From the NCBI GenBank assembly GCA_038522735.1, contig JBCBJX010000115.1, positions 1 through 8,542 of the forward strand: a stretch of DNA of 8,542 bases, in the 5' to 3' direction. Below the pieces are notes generated by a model, which worked only from the letters and a program-made list of their open reading frames with translations, ran no database searches and was not told the origin of the DNA. The position numbers and the translations under genes are program-made. This document shows positions 1 through 5,584 of this stretch, one piece after another; position 1 is the first letter of the stretch, and each line of letters opens with the position of its first letter. This DNA is from JBCBJX01 sp038522735. Its GTDB lineage: Bacteria; Pseudomonadota; Alphaproteobacteria; Caulobacterales; Parvularculaceae.

Positions 1-68
1 CCGAGCCGCGGCAGAAGGTCGATGATCCGTCGTCGCAAACCGCGGCCCTGATCGGCGTTCGCAGACAT
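1..68 (-). CDS. ECF-type RNA polymerase sigma factor, N-terminus only (runs off left edge)
   Basis: Read on the minus strand from ATG at 68, the frame stays open to the window edge. It gives MSANADQGRGLRRRIIDLLPRL followed by Gly in its first 23 codons (quoted here only as far as the motif needs). A short polar lead followed by L-R-R-R-I-I-D-L-L-P-R-L is the usual opening of region 2 in extracytoplasmic-function sigma factors, where a basic helix precedes the LPRLRRFA-type motif. Only the start is visible, so the ECF subgroup and any linked anti-sigma gene cannot be seen. The gene is divergent from the secreted protease. A likely promoter (69-94) ends directly against this ATG, so the true start may be the in-frame TTG at 38-36 (giving MRRRIIDLLPRL), which has AGGG upstream. 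Family assignment rests on about 12 residues plus the promoter and neighbours. Alternative: an unrelated small regulator. Confidence 0.55.
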   Translation of the reverse strand, partial: MSANADQGRGLRRRIIDLLPRL

Positions 69-115
69 GACGCGCGAGCCCCCATCTTTATTCCGGGAGC
101 CTTGAACTTTTTTCG
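69..115 (-). promoter_or_regulatory. ECF-type promoter with upstream A-tract, in front of the sigma gene
   Basis: On the minus strand the order is CGAAAAAA (115-108), 13 nt, GGAATAAA (94-87), 11 nt, GCGCGTC (75-69). GGAAT and CGTC are 17 nt apart, the usual spacing of ECF promoters (family consensus close to GGAAC, 16-17 nt, CGTC/CGTT). The same three elements with identical spacing occur before the acidic-protein gene at 3326-3371. The A-tract sits where an alpha-subunit UP element would lie. The -10 element abuts the ATG at 68, so transcription would start near 60-63, inside the longest reading of the ORF. Confidence 0.62.
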
Positions 116-130
116 CGCCCCGGCGCGTCC
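103..130 (+). promoter_or_regulatory. Possible ECF-type promoter of the protease gene
   Basis: TGAAC at 103-107, followed by a T-run, and GCGCGTC at 123-129 resemble ECF -35 and -10 elements. The gap from GAAC to CGTC is 18 nt, one longer than in the two better matches on the minus strand. Transcription would start near 136, leaving a leader of about 30 nt before the GTG at 168. The T-run (108-113) is shared with the A-tract of the divergent sigma promoter. Confidence 0.4.
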
Positions 131-167
131 TTACGCTAGCATCTGCAGCGCGTCATCGGAGCAAACC

Positions 168-1541
168 GTGGGACACCTCGTCCGCTTTCTCGCCGCCGCC
201 GTCCTCGCGGCCGGTCTGTGCGCCGTCCCCGGCGCGCCGCTGCTCGCCGTCGCCGTGGCGCAGGACGTCGACGACGATGTGAACGACGATCTCGACGACG
301 AGATCGACGACGACGTGGACGATGAGATCGACGACGACATCGACGATGAAATCGATGACGATCTGGACGACGAGATCGATGACGATCTGGACGACGATTT
401 TGAAGACGACTTCGAAGACGATTTCGATCGCGAAGACCTGGAGCGCGCCGCGCGCGGTCTCGACGACACCGAACGCCGGATCGCCGTGGAGATCGACGAA
501 GAGGGCGCCCGCGTGCTGGAGCGCGAATGGGTCGTTCTCGCCGAGACCGGCGACGGCGAGGCTTATCGCCGGAGCGGGTTCGCCGTGCTTGAGCGGCGCG
601 ATCTCGGCGCGTTGGGCGGCGTTCTTCTGCGGATCCTCGCGCCGCGCTCCTTCGATCCTGAAACGGTCGCCCGCCGGCTCCGGGAGGTCGACCCGGGCGC
701 TCTCGTCGACCGGAACCATCTTTATACGCCGCAACGCGCAACGCCTGCAGACGGATCACCTGCCGCTCTCGCTCCGCCGGCGGATGCGGCGGGCGGGGCG
801 GGGCTCCTCGTCGGCGTCGTCGACGGCGCCGCCAACCGTCGCCACCCGGCGCTGCGGCGCGCCGATATCGAGACGGCGGACTTTTCAGGCGCCGCGCCCG
901 CCGCGATCCGTCATGGCACGGCGGTCGTTTCCGTTCTCGTCGGAGAGGCGCGGGGGTTTCGCGGCGTCGCGCCGAGGGCGCGCATCCGTCTCGCCGCGGC
1001 CCTCTTCGAGACCGAGGGCGGGGCGGAGGCGGCGAGCGTCGCCGGCCTTGTCGCCGCCCTCGACTGGCTTCTCTCCGAAGAAACGCCGGTCGTCCTCATG
1101 AGCCTCGCCGGCCCGCCGAATACGATCCTGGAACGCGCCGTCGGAGCGGCGGGGGCGCGCGGGACGACCGTCGTCGCCGCGGTCGGCAATCGCGGGCCCG
1201 TCGCGCCGCCGCAATACCCGTCCGCCTACGACGGCGTCGTGGGCGTGACGGCGGTCGACGCCGCGGGCGCGCCCTACAGGCTCGCCGGCCGGGGCGACCA
1301 TGTCGACTTCGCCGCGCCGGGCGTGGACGTGCGCACGGCGGCGGCGGGCGGCGGCTACCGGACCATCTCCGGCACCTCTTTCGCCGCCCCGTTCGTCGCC
1401 GCGGCCCTCGCCGGGCTGAAACGGGAGGCGGGCGGCGACGCCGTGACCCTGCTTGCCGCTCGGGTGCAGGACCGTGGCGCCCCGGGCCGCGATCCGGTGT
1501 TCGGGTACGGCGTTTTCGGGAATACCTTCGCAGCGGAATAG
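168..1541 (+). CDS. Secreted subtilisin-like serine protease (S8) with N-terminal Asp-rich tract
   Basis: A peptidase S8 enzyme that should cut proteins in the periplasm or outside the cell. I start it at GTG 168, which has GGAGC 6 nt upstream and opens directly into a signal peptide (GHLVRFLAAAVLAAGL, probable cleavage near AVA-QD). The frame is open to TTG 102, but that start puts a polar lead before the signal and overlaps the likely promoter. From GTG: an Asp/Glu tract at about 33-93 with a hydrophobic residue at nearly every fourth position; a prodomain-like region to about 195 ending in DRNHLY; then the catalytic domain. Triad: D219 (VGVVDG), H249 (RHGTAV), S404 (GTSFAAP); oxyanion Asn N341 (AVGNRG). 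The Asp motif is DGA rather than the common D-T/S-G. No autotransporter barrel is attached. It faces an ECF sigma gene and converges on the barrel gene with an 18-nt gap. The family is certain; the substrate is unknown. Confidence 0.9.
   Translation: MGHLVRFLAAAVLAAGLCAVPGAPLLAVAVAQDVDDDVNDDLDDEIDDDVDDEIDDDIDDEIDDDLDDEIDDDLDDDFEDDFEDDFDREDLERAARGLDDTERRIAVEIDEEGARVLEREWVVLAETGDGEAYRRSGFAVLERRDLGALGGVLLRILAPRSFDPETVARRLREVDPGALVDRNHLYTPQRATPADGSPAALAPPADAAGGAGLLVGVVDGAANRRHPALRRADIETADFSGAAPAAIRHGTAVVSVLVGEARGFRGVAPRARIRLAAALFETEGGAEAASVAGLVAALDWLLSEETPVVLMSLAGPPNTILERAVGAAGARGTTVVAAVGNRGPVAPPQYPSAYDGVVGVTAVDAAGAPYRLAGRGDHVDFAAPGVDVRTAAAGGGYRTISGTSFAAPFVAAALAGLKREAGGDAVTLLAARVQDRGAPGRDPVFGYGVFGNTFAAE
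266..430 (+). repeat. Asp-rich repeat tract inside the protease gene
   Basis: Imperfect 24-bp (8-residue) units of the type DDEIDDDV, DDEIDDDI, DDEIDDDL run in tandem and then decay into DDDFEDDFEDDF. Codons alternate GAC and GAT, so the repeat is stronger in protein than in DNA. A hydrophobic residue (V, I, L or F) falls every fourth position, the same rule as in the acidic secreted protein encoded at 2555-3286. Confidence 0.85.
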
Positions 1542-1559
1542 GGCCCGCTCTGAAACGAT

Positions 1560-2471
1560 CTAAAACCGCGCGCCCACTCTCAGCGACGCTTCGTGCTGGA
1601 CGAAGTCCGACGGGCTGAAGTTTGATCTGTAGTCGCTGTATTCATATTCGAGAGCAGCGAAGGCCGGGCCGGCGATCGGCGCCTCCAGGCGTGCGTTGGC
1701 GCGGAAACGGTCGTCTGCGCGCTCACGGTCGATGGACGGCGTGATCGAGGTGTAGTCGCGGCCCTCATACTGGACGCCCGCCCGCGCCTCCAGCCGGCGG
1801 TTGAAGAGCTGCCGGCGATGGACGACGCGGAGCTGGCCGCGTATCGCGTTGAAGTCGAATTCGTCGCCGTCCGCATCCGATGTTTCGAGGTCTCCGCCGA
1901 GGGCGACGTAGAGTCTCGATCCGTTGAGAAAGTAATAGACATCTCCGCCGACGGACTGCTCCCGCGTGTCGCGCAGCGGGTTCCGGTCGTAGGTCTTGTC
2001 GGTGAAAATGTAGTCGGCGCGAAGGAAGAGCTTCTCGCCGATGAAGCGCGAGGCGTACGGCGAAAGCTGGTGGGAGGTGAGGAAGGGCGAACCGCCGAGA
2101 TCGGCGACCGCGATCCGGTAAGCGCCGCCGATTTTCGCAAAGTCGACGTCGCGGGTGATCCGGGCCGAGCCGAAATGGAGGCGCAGGTCGAAATCGCTGA
2201 AGTCGAAATAGCTCCGCTGGCTGAAGCTGTAGCCCGCGTCCAGTTCGGTGCGGGCGCCGAGATCGCGTTCATAGTCGAGATCGAATTCGAAGCGCGCGGC
2301 TTCGTCGCCGAGCCCCGTATTGTTGTCGATCTCGCTCACGGAGACGTTGGAGTCGTATTCAAGGCCGGCGCTCAGCTCAAGGCTGAGGCCCTCCGGCAGG
2401 GCCAGGTCTGACTGGGCGGCGGCGGCGAGCGGGGCCGCGGCGAGGCCGGCCGCGGCGAAAACGGTTTTCAT
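1560..2471 (-). CDS. Outer-membrane beta-barrel protein, possibly Slam-barrel-like
   Basis: A 303-residue outer-membrane barrel. The start at ATG 2471 is preferred because GAGGGG then lies 6 nt upstream; the ATG at 2477 would touch that ribosome site. Residues 1-20 are a signal peptide (MKTVFAAAGLAAAPLAAAAQ). The rest alternates polar and hydrophobic/aromatic residues in amphipathic strands separated by Asp-rich loops and ends in aromatic Phe (VGARF), the usual BAM recognition end. An early G-L-E-Y-D-S-N-V motif and the pattern YDRNPLRDTREQSVGG are reminiscent of the barrel domain of surface lipoprotein assembly modifiers (Slam, formerly DUF560) and related TPR-porins, but the TPR domain is absent. 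It lies 78 nt downstream of the acidic-protein gene on the same strand, so it is probably co-transcribed. Being an outer-membrane barrel is well supported; the Slam relation and an export role are inference. Confidence 0.82.
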   Translation of the reverse strand: MKTVFAAAGLAAAPLAAAAQSDLALPEGLSLELSAGLEYDSNVSVSEIDNNTGLGDEAARFEFDLDYERDLGARTELDAGYSFSQRSYFDFSDFDLRLHFGSARITRDVDFAKIGGAYRIAVADLGGSPFLTSHQLSPYASRFIGEKLFLRADYIFTDKTYDRNPLRDTREQSVGGDVYYFLNGSRLYVALGGDLETSDADGDEFDFNAIRGQLRVVHRRQLFNRRLEARAGVQYEGRDYTSITPSIDRERADDRFRANARLEAPIAGPAFAALEYEYSDYRSNFSPSDFVQHEASLRVGARF

Positions 2472-2522
2472 GGACATCCCCTCATGGCGACAACGAACTG
2501 ACGACAGGAGCGGGCGAGGGCG

Positions 2523-2544
2523 ACCGACGCCCCCGCCCGTCGGT
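2523..2544 (-). other. Intergenic hairpin between acidic-protein and barrel genes
   Basis: ACCGACG and CGTCGGT (7-bp arms, 8-nt loop) lie 11 nt past the stop codon of the acidic-protein gene. No T-run follows, so it is not a standard intrinsic terminator. It could protect the upstream message or lower readthrough into the barrel gene. Confidence 0.4.
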
Positions 2545-2554
2545 TTACGGACGA

Positions 2555-3286
2555 TCAGCCGTCGTCGTCTTCCGCATCGTCCTCCGCGTCGTCGTCGGCG
2601 TCGTCTTCAACATCGTCCTCGACATCGTCTTCAATGTCGTCGTCGAGGTCGTCCTCCACGTCGTCGTCGGCGTCGTCTTCAACATCGTCCTCGACGTCAT
2701 CTTCGATATCGTCGTCGAGGTCGTCCTCCACGTCGTCGTCGGCGTCGTCTTCAACATCGTCCTCGACGTCATCTTCGACATCGTCGTCGAGATCGTCCTC
2801 CACGTCGTCGTCCGCGTCGTCTTCGACATCATCCTCGACGTCGTCTTCGACATCGTCGTCGAGATCGTCCTCCACGTCGTCGTCCGCGTCGTCTTCGACA
2901 TCATCCTCGACGTCGTCTTCGACATCGTCGCCTAGATCGTCGTCCACATCATCGTCCGCGTCGTCCTCCGCATCGTCTTCAACGTCGTCGTCGAGATCGT
3001 CGTCCAGGTCGTCGTCGGCGTCGTCCTCGGCGTCGTCGTCGAGGTCGTCTTCCGCATCATCTTCGGCGTCGTCATCGACATCATCGTCCGCGTCATCATC
3101 GGCGTCGTCTTCCGCGTCGTCATCGTCGAAATCGCCGTCGTCCGGGTCGTCGCCGACATCCTGACGGGCGGCGAATTCGGCGTCGGGGCCGTGTGCCGGG
3201 GAGAGGTCCCGGGCGAGGGGTTCGGACGCCCAGCCGAGCGCGGCGGCGAGGGCGAGCAGAGAGGTCGATCCGGTCTTCAGGGCCAT
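2555..3286 (-). CDS. Secreted, extremely acidic repeat protein
   Basis: A 243-residue protein not assignable to a named family. ATG 3286 has GGAG 9 nt upstream. Residues 1-25 form a signal peptide (MALKTGSTSLLALAAALGWA) with no lipobox Cys. After a short linker (to about 41) all remaining residues, about 200, are Asp/Glu except for one hydrophobic or small residue (V, A, L, I) at nearly every fourth position and a few early Gly/Pro/Phe. There is no Lys, Arg or His in that stretch, so net charge is around -150. The C-terminal half is built of 24-residue units. Such a chain could bind Ca2+ or other divalent cations, buffer charge at the surface, or act as a mineral or adhesin-like layer; none of this is shown. 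It has a strong ECF-type promoter and precedes the barrel gene. The frame is real: it has signal peptide, ribosome site and promoter, while the antisense Ser/Arg-rich frames have none. Confidence 0.8.
   Translation of the reverse strand: MALKTGSTSLLALAAALGWASEPLARDLSPAHGPDAEFAARQDVGDDPDDGDFDDDDAEDDADDDADDDVDDDAEDDAEDDLDDDAEDDADDDLDDDLDDDVEDDAEDDADDDVDDDLGDDVEDDVEDDVEDDADDDVEDDLDDDVEDDVEDDVEDDADDDVEDDLDDDVEDDVEDDVEDDADDDVEDDLDDDIEDDVEDDVEDDADDDVEDDLDDDIEDDVEDDVEDDADDDAEDDAEDDDG
2579..2938 (-). repeat. Tandem 72-bp repeat, five units, in the acidic-protein gene
   Basis: Units begin at 2579, 2651, 2723, 2795 and 2867 (plus coordinates), each starting GTCCTCC. Each encodes 24 residues of the form VEDDLDDDVEDDVEDDVEDD plus ADDD. 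Units 2 and 3 differ at two bases, and units 4 and 5 differ at two bases, which points to recent pairwise duplication. Outside the array (2939-3150) the same 4-residue rule persists but the 72-bp period fades. Confidence 0.9.
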
Positions 3287-3325
3287 GGGTCAGGTCTCCA
3301 TCCTGTTGCTGAGGCTCGGCGGGGA

Positions 3326-3371
3326 GACGCGCAGGCGTCGAGGTTTATTCCCGCCCGCCCGACATTTTTCG
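3326..3371 (-). promoter_or_regulatory. ECF-type promoter with upstream A-tract, in front of the acidic-protein gene
   Basis: On the minus strand: CGAAAAA (3371-3365), 13 nt, GGAATAAA (3351-3344), 11 nt, GCGCGTC (3332-3326). Elements and spacings are identical to those in front of the sigma gene (69-115), while the sequence between them is not conserved. A start site near 3319 would give a leader of about 33 nt that carries the GGAG ribosome site. It probably also serves the downstream barrel gene. Confidence 0.68.
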
Positions 3372-3383
3372 AAAAGCGCTTTT
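3366..3383. promoter_or_regulatory. Overlapping AT-rich palindromes in a divergent intergenic region
   Basis: TTTTCGAAAA (3366-3375) and AAAAGCGCTTTT (3372-3383) are perfect palindromes sharing AAAA. They lie just upstream of the acidic-gene promoter and about 80 nt before parA, in a strongly GC-rich setting. They could be a regulator site or simply the UP element of the ECF promoter. Confidence 0.35.
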
Positions 3384-3464
3384 ATCGGCGGCGCGCCGAC
3401 GGCCCCACGCGCTCGCTGAACCCGAATCGAGAGAGGGTGACACCCCTTTCGGGAGAGAGTCCGT

Positions 3465-4109
3465 ATGGCGGACGTCATCACCATCACCCAGTTGAAAGGC
3501 GGCGCCGGCAAGACGACGCTCGCCGCCCACCTTGCGGCTGAAGCCGCCCGGCGGGGGCTCGCCGTCGGGCTTGTCGACGCCGATCCGCAGGGGAGCCTCA
3601 CCTTCTGGGCGGAGGAGCGGCGGCGTCGCCTCGACGGGGAACTCGACATTTCGTTCCGGGACGGGACGGGCTACCGCCTCGCCGGGGAGGTCCGGGCGCT
3701 CCGCCGGGAGACCGATCTCGTCCTCATCGACACGCCGCCCCATGCGGACAGCGCCGTGCGGGCGGCGCTGCGCGCGGCGGACCTCGCCCTCTGCCCGCTG
3801 ATGCCGTCCCCCCTCGATCTCGCCGCGACCCTGCCGCTCGCGAAGCTGATCGGCGCCGCCGGAACGCCCTCGCTCTTCGTCTTCAACCGGACCCCGCCGC
3901 GTGCTCGCATCGCGGATCTGATCCAGGCGGAGTTCAAGGCGACCGGGCTGCCGACGGCGCGGACCCGGGTCGGCCAGCGGGCGGTCTTCTCCGAAGCGCT
4001 CCTCACCGGTCGCGGGGCGAGCGAACTTGCGCCCCGCTCCCCGGCGGCGGAGGAGATCCGCGCGCTCTTCGATGAAGCCGTCGCGGACGCGTTGGCCGCC
4101 GCCGCCTGA
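3465..4109 (+). CDS. Orphan ParA/MinD-type ATPase
   Basis: A 214-residue P-loop ATPase of the ParA family, cytoplasmic, which normally dimerises with ATP and positions DNA or protein cargo on the nucleoid. Visible motifs: deviant Walker A KGGAGKTT (11-18) with signature Lys11 and catalytic Lys16; Walker A' VDADPQGS (37-44); Walker B LVLIDTPP with Asp89. It is compact, as in single-domain ParA homologues, and has no N-terminal DNA-binding extension. No parB or visible parS cluster accompanies it, so a chromosome partition role is unlikely; placement of another cargo is more plausible. ATG 3465 has GGGAGAG 7 nt upstream. A short perfect inverted repeat (GGGTG-A-CACCC, 3435-3445) lies in the leader and could be an operator. 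The lipoprotein gene starts 40 nt after the stop, which suggests an operon. Confidence 0.88.
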   Translation: MADVITITQLKGGAGKTTLAAHLAAEAARRGLAVGLVDADPQGSLTFWAEERRRRLDGELDISFRDGTGYRLAGEVRALRRETDLVLIDTPPHADSAVRAALRAADLALCPLMPSPLDLAATLPLAKLIGAAGTPSLFVFNRTPPRARIADLIQAEFKATGLPTARTRVGQRAVFSEALLTGRGASELAPRSPAAEEIRALFDEAVADALAAAA

Positions 4110-4149
4110 GGCGCTACCCTCCATGGTCAAGCAGGGAGAAAGAGCCCCG

Positions 4150-5205
4150 ATGACCCGTTGCGCAGCCGCCGCCTTCGCCCTTTCAGCGCTGGTCCTCGCC
4201 GCCTGCGGCGGGGGCCCCGAGACGCCCTACGAGCCCGTCGAGATCTCCGCGGAGGATCGGGCGCGGGCGGAGCGGATCCTCGAAGAGCGCTGGACGCCGC
4301 TTCCCGAAAACTGGGTCTGGCGCGCCCATCCGCTGGCGGACGGGTCGGGCGCCCTGCGCTGGGGGTATGGCGGAAATCTCCAGGCGGATGAAACCATCCT
4401 TTTCATTCCGGGCTTTACGGGCGTCATCGAGTACTACACTGAATTCGCCGAACGCTGGGCGGCGGACGGCTATCGCGTCGCCATGGTCGACATGCCGGGG
4501 CAGGGCGGCTCCGTGCGCGGCTCGCGCAACTACGAAAAGCCGTGGTCGAACGATTTCGACGACTATGGCGACGTCATGGCCCGGTTCATCGACGCGACCG
4601 CGGAAGCCTTCCCCGGCAAGCTCACGGTCATCGGCGAGAGCATGGGCGGCGCGGTCCTCGCCAACGCCGCCGCCCGCCACGATACGGCGGCCGACCGCAT
4701 CGTCCTGCACGTGCCGGGTCTCGACATTAATTTCGGCGCGACGCCCCGCTGGGTCGGGATCGTGCTCGCCCATTCCGTCGCAGGCCTCGGCGGCGCGGAC
4801 GCCTATGTCAACGGCGGCGCGGACTGGTCCCTCGACTGGTACGACGCCGTCGAGGACACCGGCTGCCTCGTCCCGCCGGAGCGGATCAACATCGGCTACG
4901 CGCTCACCGCTCTCAACCCGGAGTGGCGGGTGGGGGACGCGACCTTCGGTCTCGTCGCGGGGATGCTCGCCTCCGGCGGGCGCCTGAAACGCGCCGAGCC
5001 GCCGGCGATCCCGCAGCCGGTCGCGCTCATCACCGCGGACAACGACCTCCTTGTACGGAACGAGCGGGCCGTGGAGCTCTGCGAGGCGGGAACCCTCGGC
5101 GACTGCAGGCACATCGAGATCGCTTCCGGTCACTGCCTCGCCTTCGAAAACAAGCCGTCCCAGGAGGAATTTTACGCCGCCGTCGAGCGGGCGATCCGGG
5201 GGTAG
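4150..5205 (+). CDS. Lipoprotein alpha/beta hydrolase (lysophospholipase-like, Hydrolase_4 type)
   Basis: A 351-residue secreted esterase/lipase-like hydrolase. I choose ATG 4150: AGGGAGAA lies about 9 nt upstream, and the protein opens with a lipoprotein signal (MTRCAAAAFALSALVLAAC), lipobox LAAC with Cys19 followed by Gly, which by the E. coli rule favours the outer membrane. Upstream ATG 4123 in the same frame has no clear ribosome site. The fold's landmarks are present: oxyanion region ETILFIPGFTG, YRVAMVDMPGQGGS, nucleophile elbow GESMG with Ser164, acid region ITADNDLLV (Asp297 or Asp299), and His328 in SGHCLAFE. The order and the D-M-P-G-Q-G-x-S motif match monoacylglycerol-lipase/PldB-like enzymes, which cut acyl esters. 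It directly follows the ParA-like gene. The substrate cannot be told from sequence. Confidence 0.85.
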   Translation: MTRCAAAAFALSALVLAACGGGPETPYEPVEISAEDRARAERILEERWTPLPENWVWRAHPLADGSGALRWGYGGNLQADETILFIPGFTGVIEYYTEFAERWAADGYRVAMVDMPGQGGSVRGSRNYEKPWSNDFDDYGDVMARFIDATAEAFPGKLTVIGESMGGAVLANAAARHDTAADRIVLHVPGLDINFGATPRWVGIVLAHSVAGLGGADAYVNGGADWSLDWYDAVEDTGCLVPPERINIGYALTALNPEWRVGDATFGLVAGMLASGGRLKRAEPPAIPQPVALITADNDLLVRNERAVELCEAGTLGDCRHIEIASGHCLAFENKPSQEEFYAAVERAIRG

Positions 5206-5209
5206 GGGG

Positions 5210-5225
5210 TGTGCCGGGGGGCACA
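5210..5225 (+). other. GC hairpin after the hydrolase gene
   Basis: TGTGCC-GGGG-GGCACA begins five bases past the stop codon of the hydrolase. The stem is 6 bp and there is no T-run. It may be a weak terminator or an RNA 3'-end stabiliser for the parA-hydrolase unit. Confidence 0.35.
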
Positions 5226-5304
5226 GCGCGGGGCGAGGGAACCGGCGAGGGTCGGCCTTGCGGGCCGCATCGGGTCCCGCGCCGCTCAACTGGGGAGATG
5301 AGCC

Positions 5305-5508
5305 ATGACGCCGCCTGACGTACTGGGTCCCATCGGAGCCTTCGCCTCCAGCCTCCACGCCCTTGATATCGACGCCCTGACCGCCTCCGCGCTTGCGGCG
5401 ACGGCCTTCATGGTCGCCCTCGTCCTCGCCTCCGCCGCGGCGGGCGCAGGGCTGAAAGCGGTCCGCCGGCTCCTCGCCGCCCGCCGCGCCGCCGGTGGCC
5501 TCCAGTAA
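5305..5508 (+). CDS. Small single-helix membrane protein, function unknown
   Basis: A 67-residue protein I do not recognise. ATG 5305 has a strong ribosome site GGGGAG (5292-5297) 7 nt upstream, the main reason to accept the gene. The N-terminus (about 1-25) is mildly amphipathic. Residues about 26-50 (LTASALAATAFMVALVLASA) form one membrane helix. The C-terminus is basic (KAVRRLLAARRAAGG), so the positive-inside rule puts it in the cytoplasm. It lies about 100 nt after the hydrolase gene and 76 nt before tspO on the same strand, and could be a small accessory to either, but nothing links them beyond position. Confidence 0.6.
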   Translation: MTPPDVLGPIGAFASSLHALDIDALTASALAATAFMVALVLASAAAGAGLKAVRRLLAARRAAGGLQ

Positions 5509-5513
5509 GCGCC

Positions 5514-5550
5514 GGGCGCGCCGCCCTGTCGAAACCGCGCCGGCGCGCCC
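5514..5550. repeat. Perfect 10-bp inverted repeat between the small gene and tspO
   Basis: GGGCGCGCCG (5514-5523) and CGGCGCGCCC (5541-5550) are separated by 17 nt. The stem is all G/C and is not followed by a T-run. It could end transcription of the small gene in a Rho-dependent or stem-only manner, or be an operator ahead of tspO. Confidence 0.5.
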
Positions 5551-5584
5551 TAGCTCCGGTGTATGACGACGCCCGCCCGCAGCC

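Noticed and set aside
131..759. Minus-strand frames opposite the N-terminal part of the protease
   Set aside because: They mirror the Asp-rich tract (Ser/Arg or Val/Ile-rich readings) and have no start signals.
1542..1559. Shared terminator between the converging protease and barrel genes
   Set aside because: The gap is 18 nt and holds no inverted repeat.
2579..2938. CRISPR-like array
   Set aside because: The 72-bp units are contiguous with no unique spacers, and they lie in frame within a coding sequence.
2634..3164. Long plus-strand open frames rich in Ser or Arg opposite the acidic gene
   Set aside because: They are the complement of GAC/GAT/GAA repeats (TCG/TCT/CGT). They lack ribosome sites and signal peptides, whereas the minus-strand frame has promoter, ribosome site and signal peptide.
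4027..4149. Upstream extension of the hydrolase frame to 4027
   Set aside because: It would overlap the end of the ParA-like gene and place a basic lead before the lipoprotein signal peptide; ATG 4150 has the ribosome site.
5210..5225. Intrinsic terminator after the hydrolase gene
   Set aside because: The stem is only 6 bp and no T-run follows, so it is kept only as a hairpin of uncertain role.
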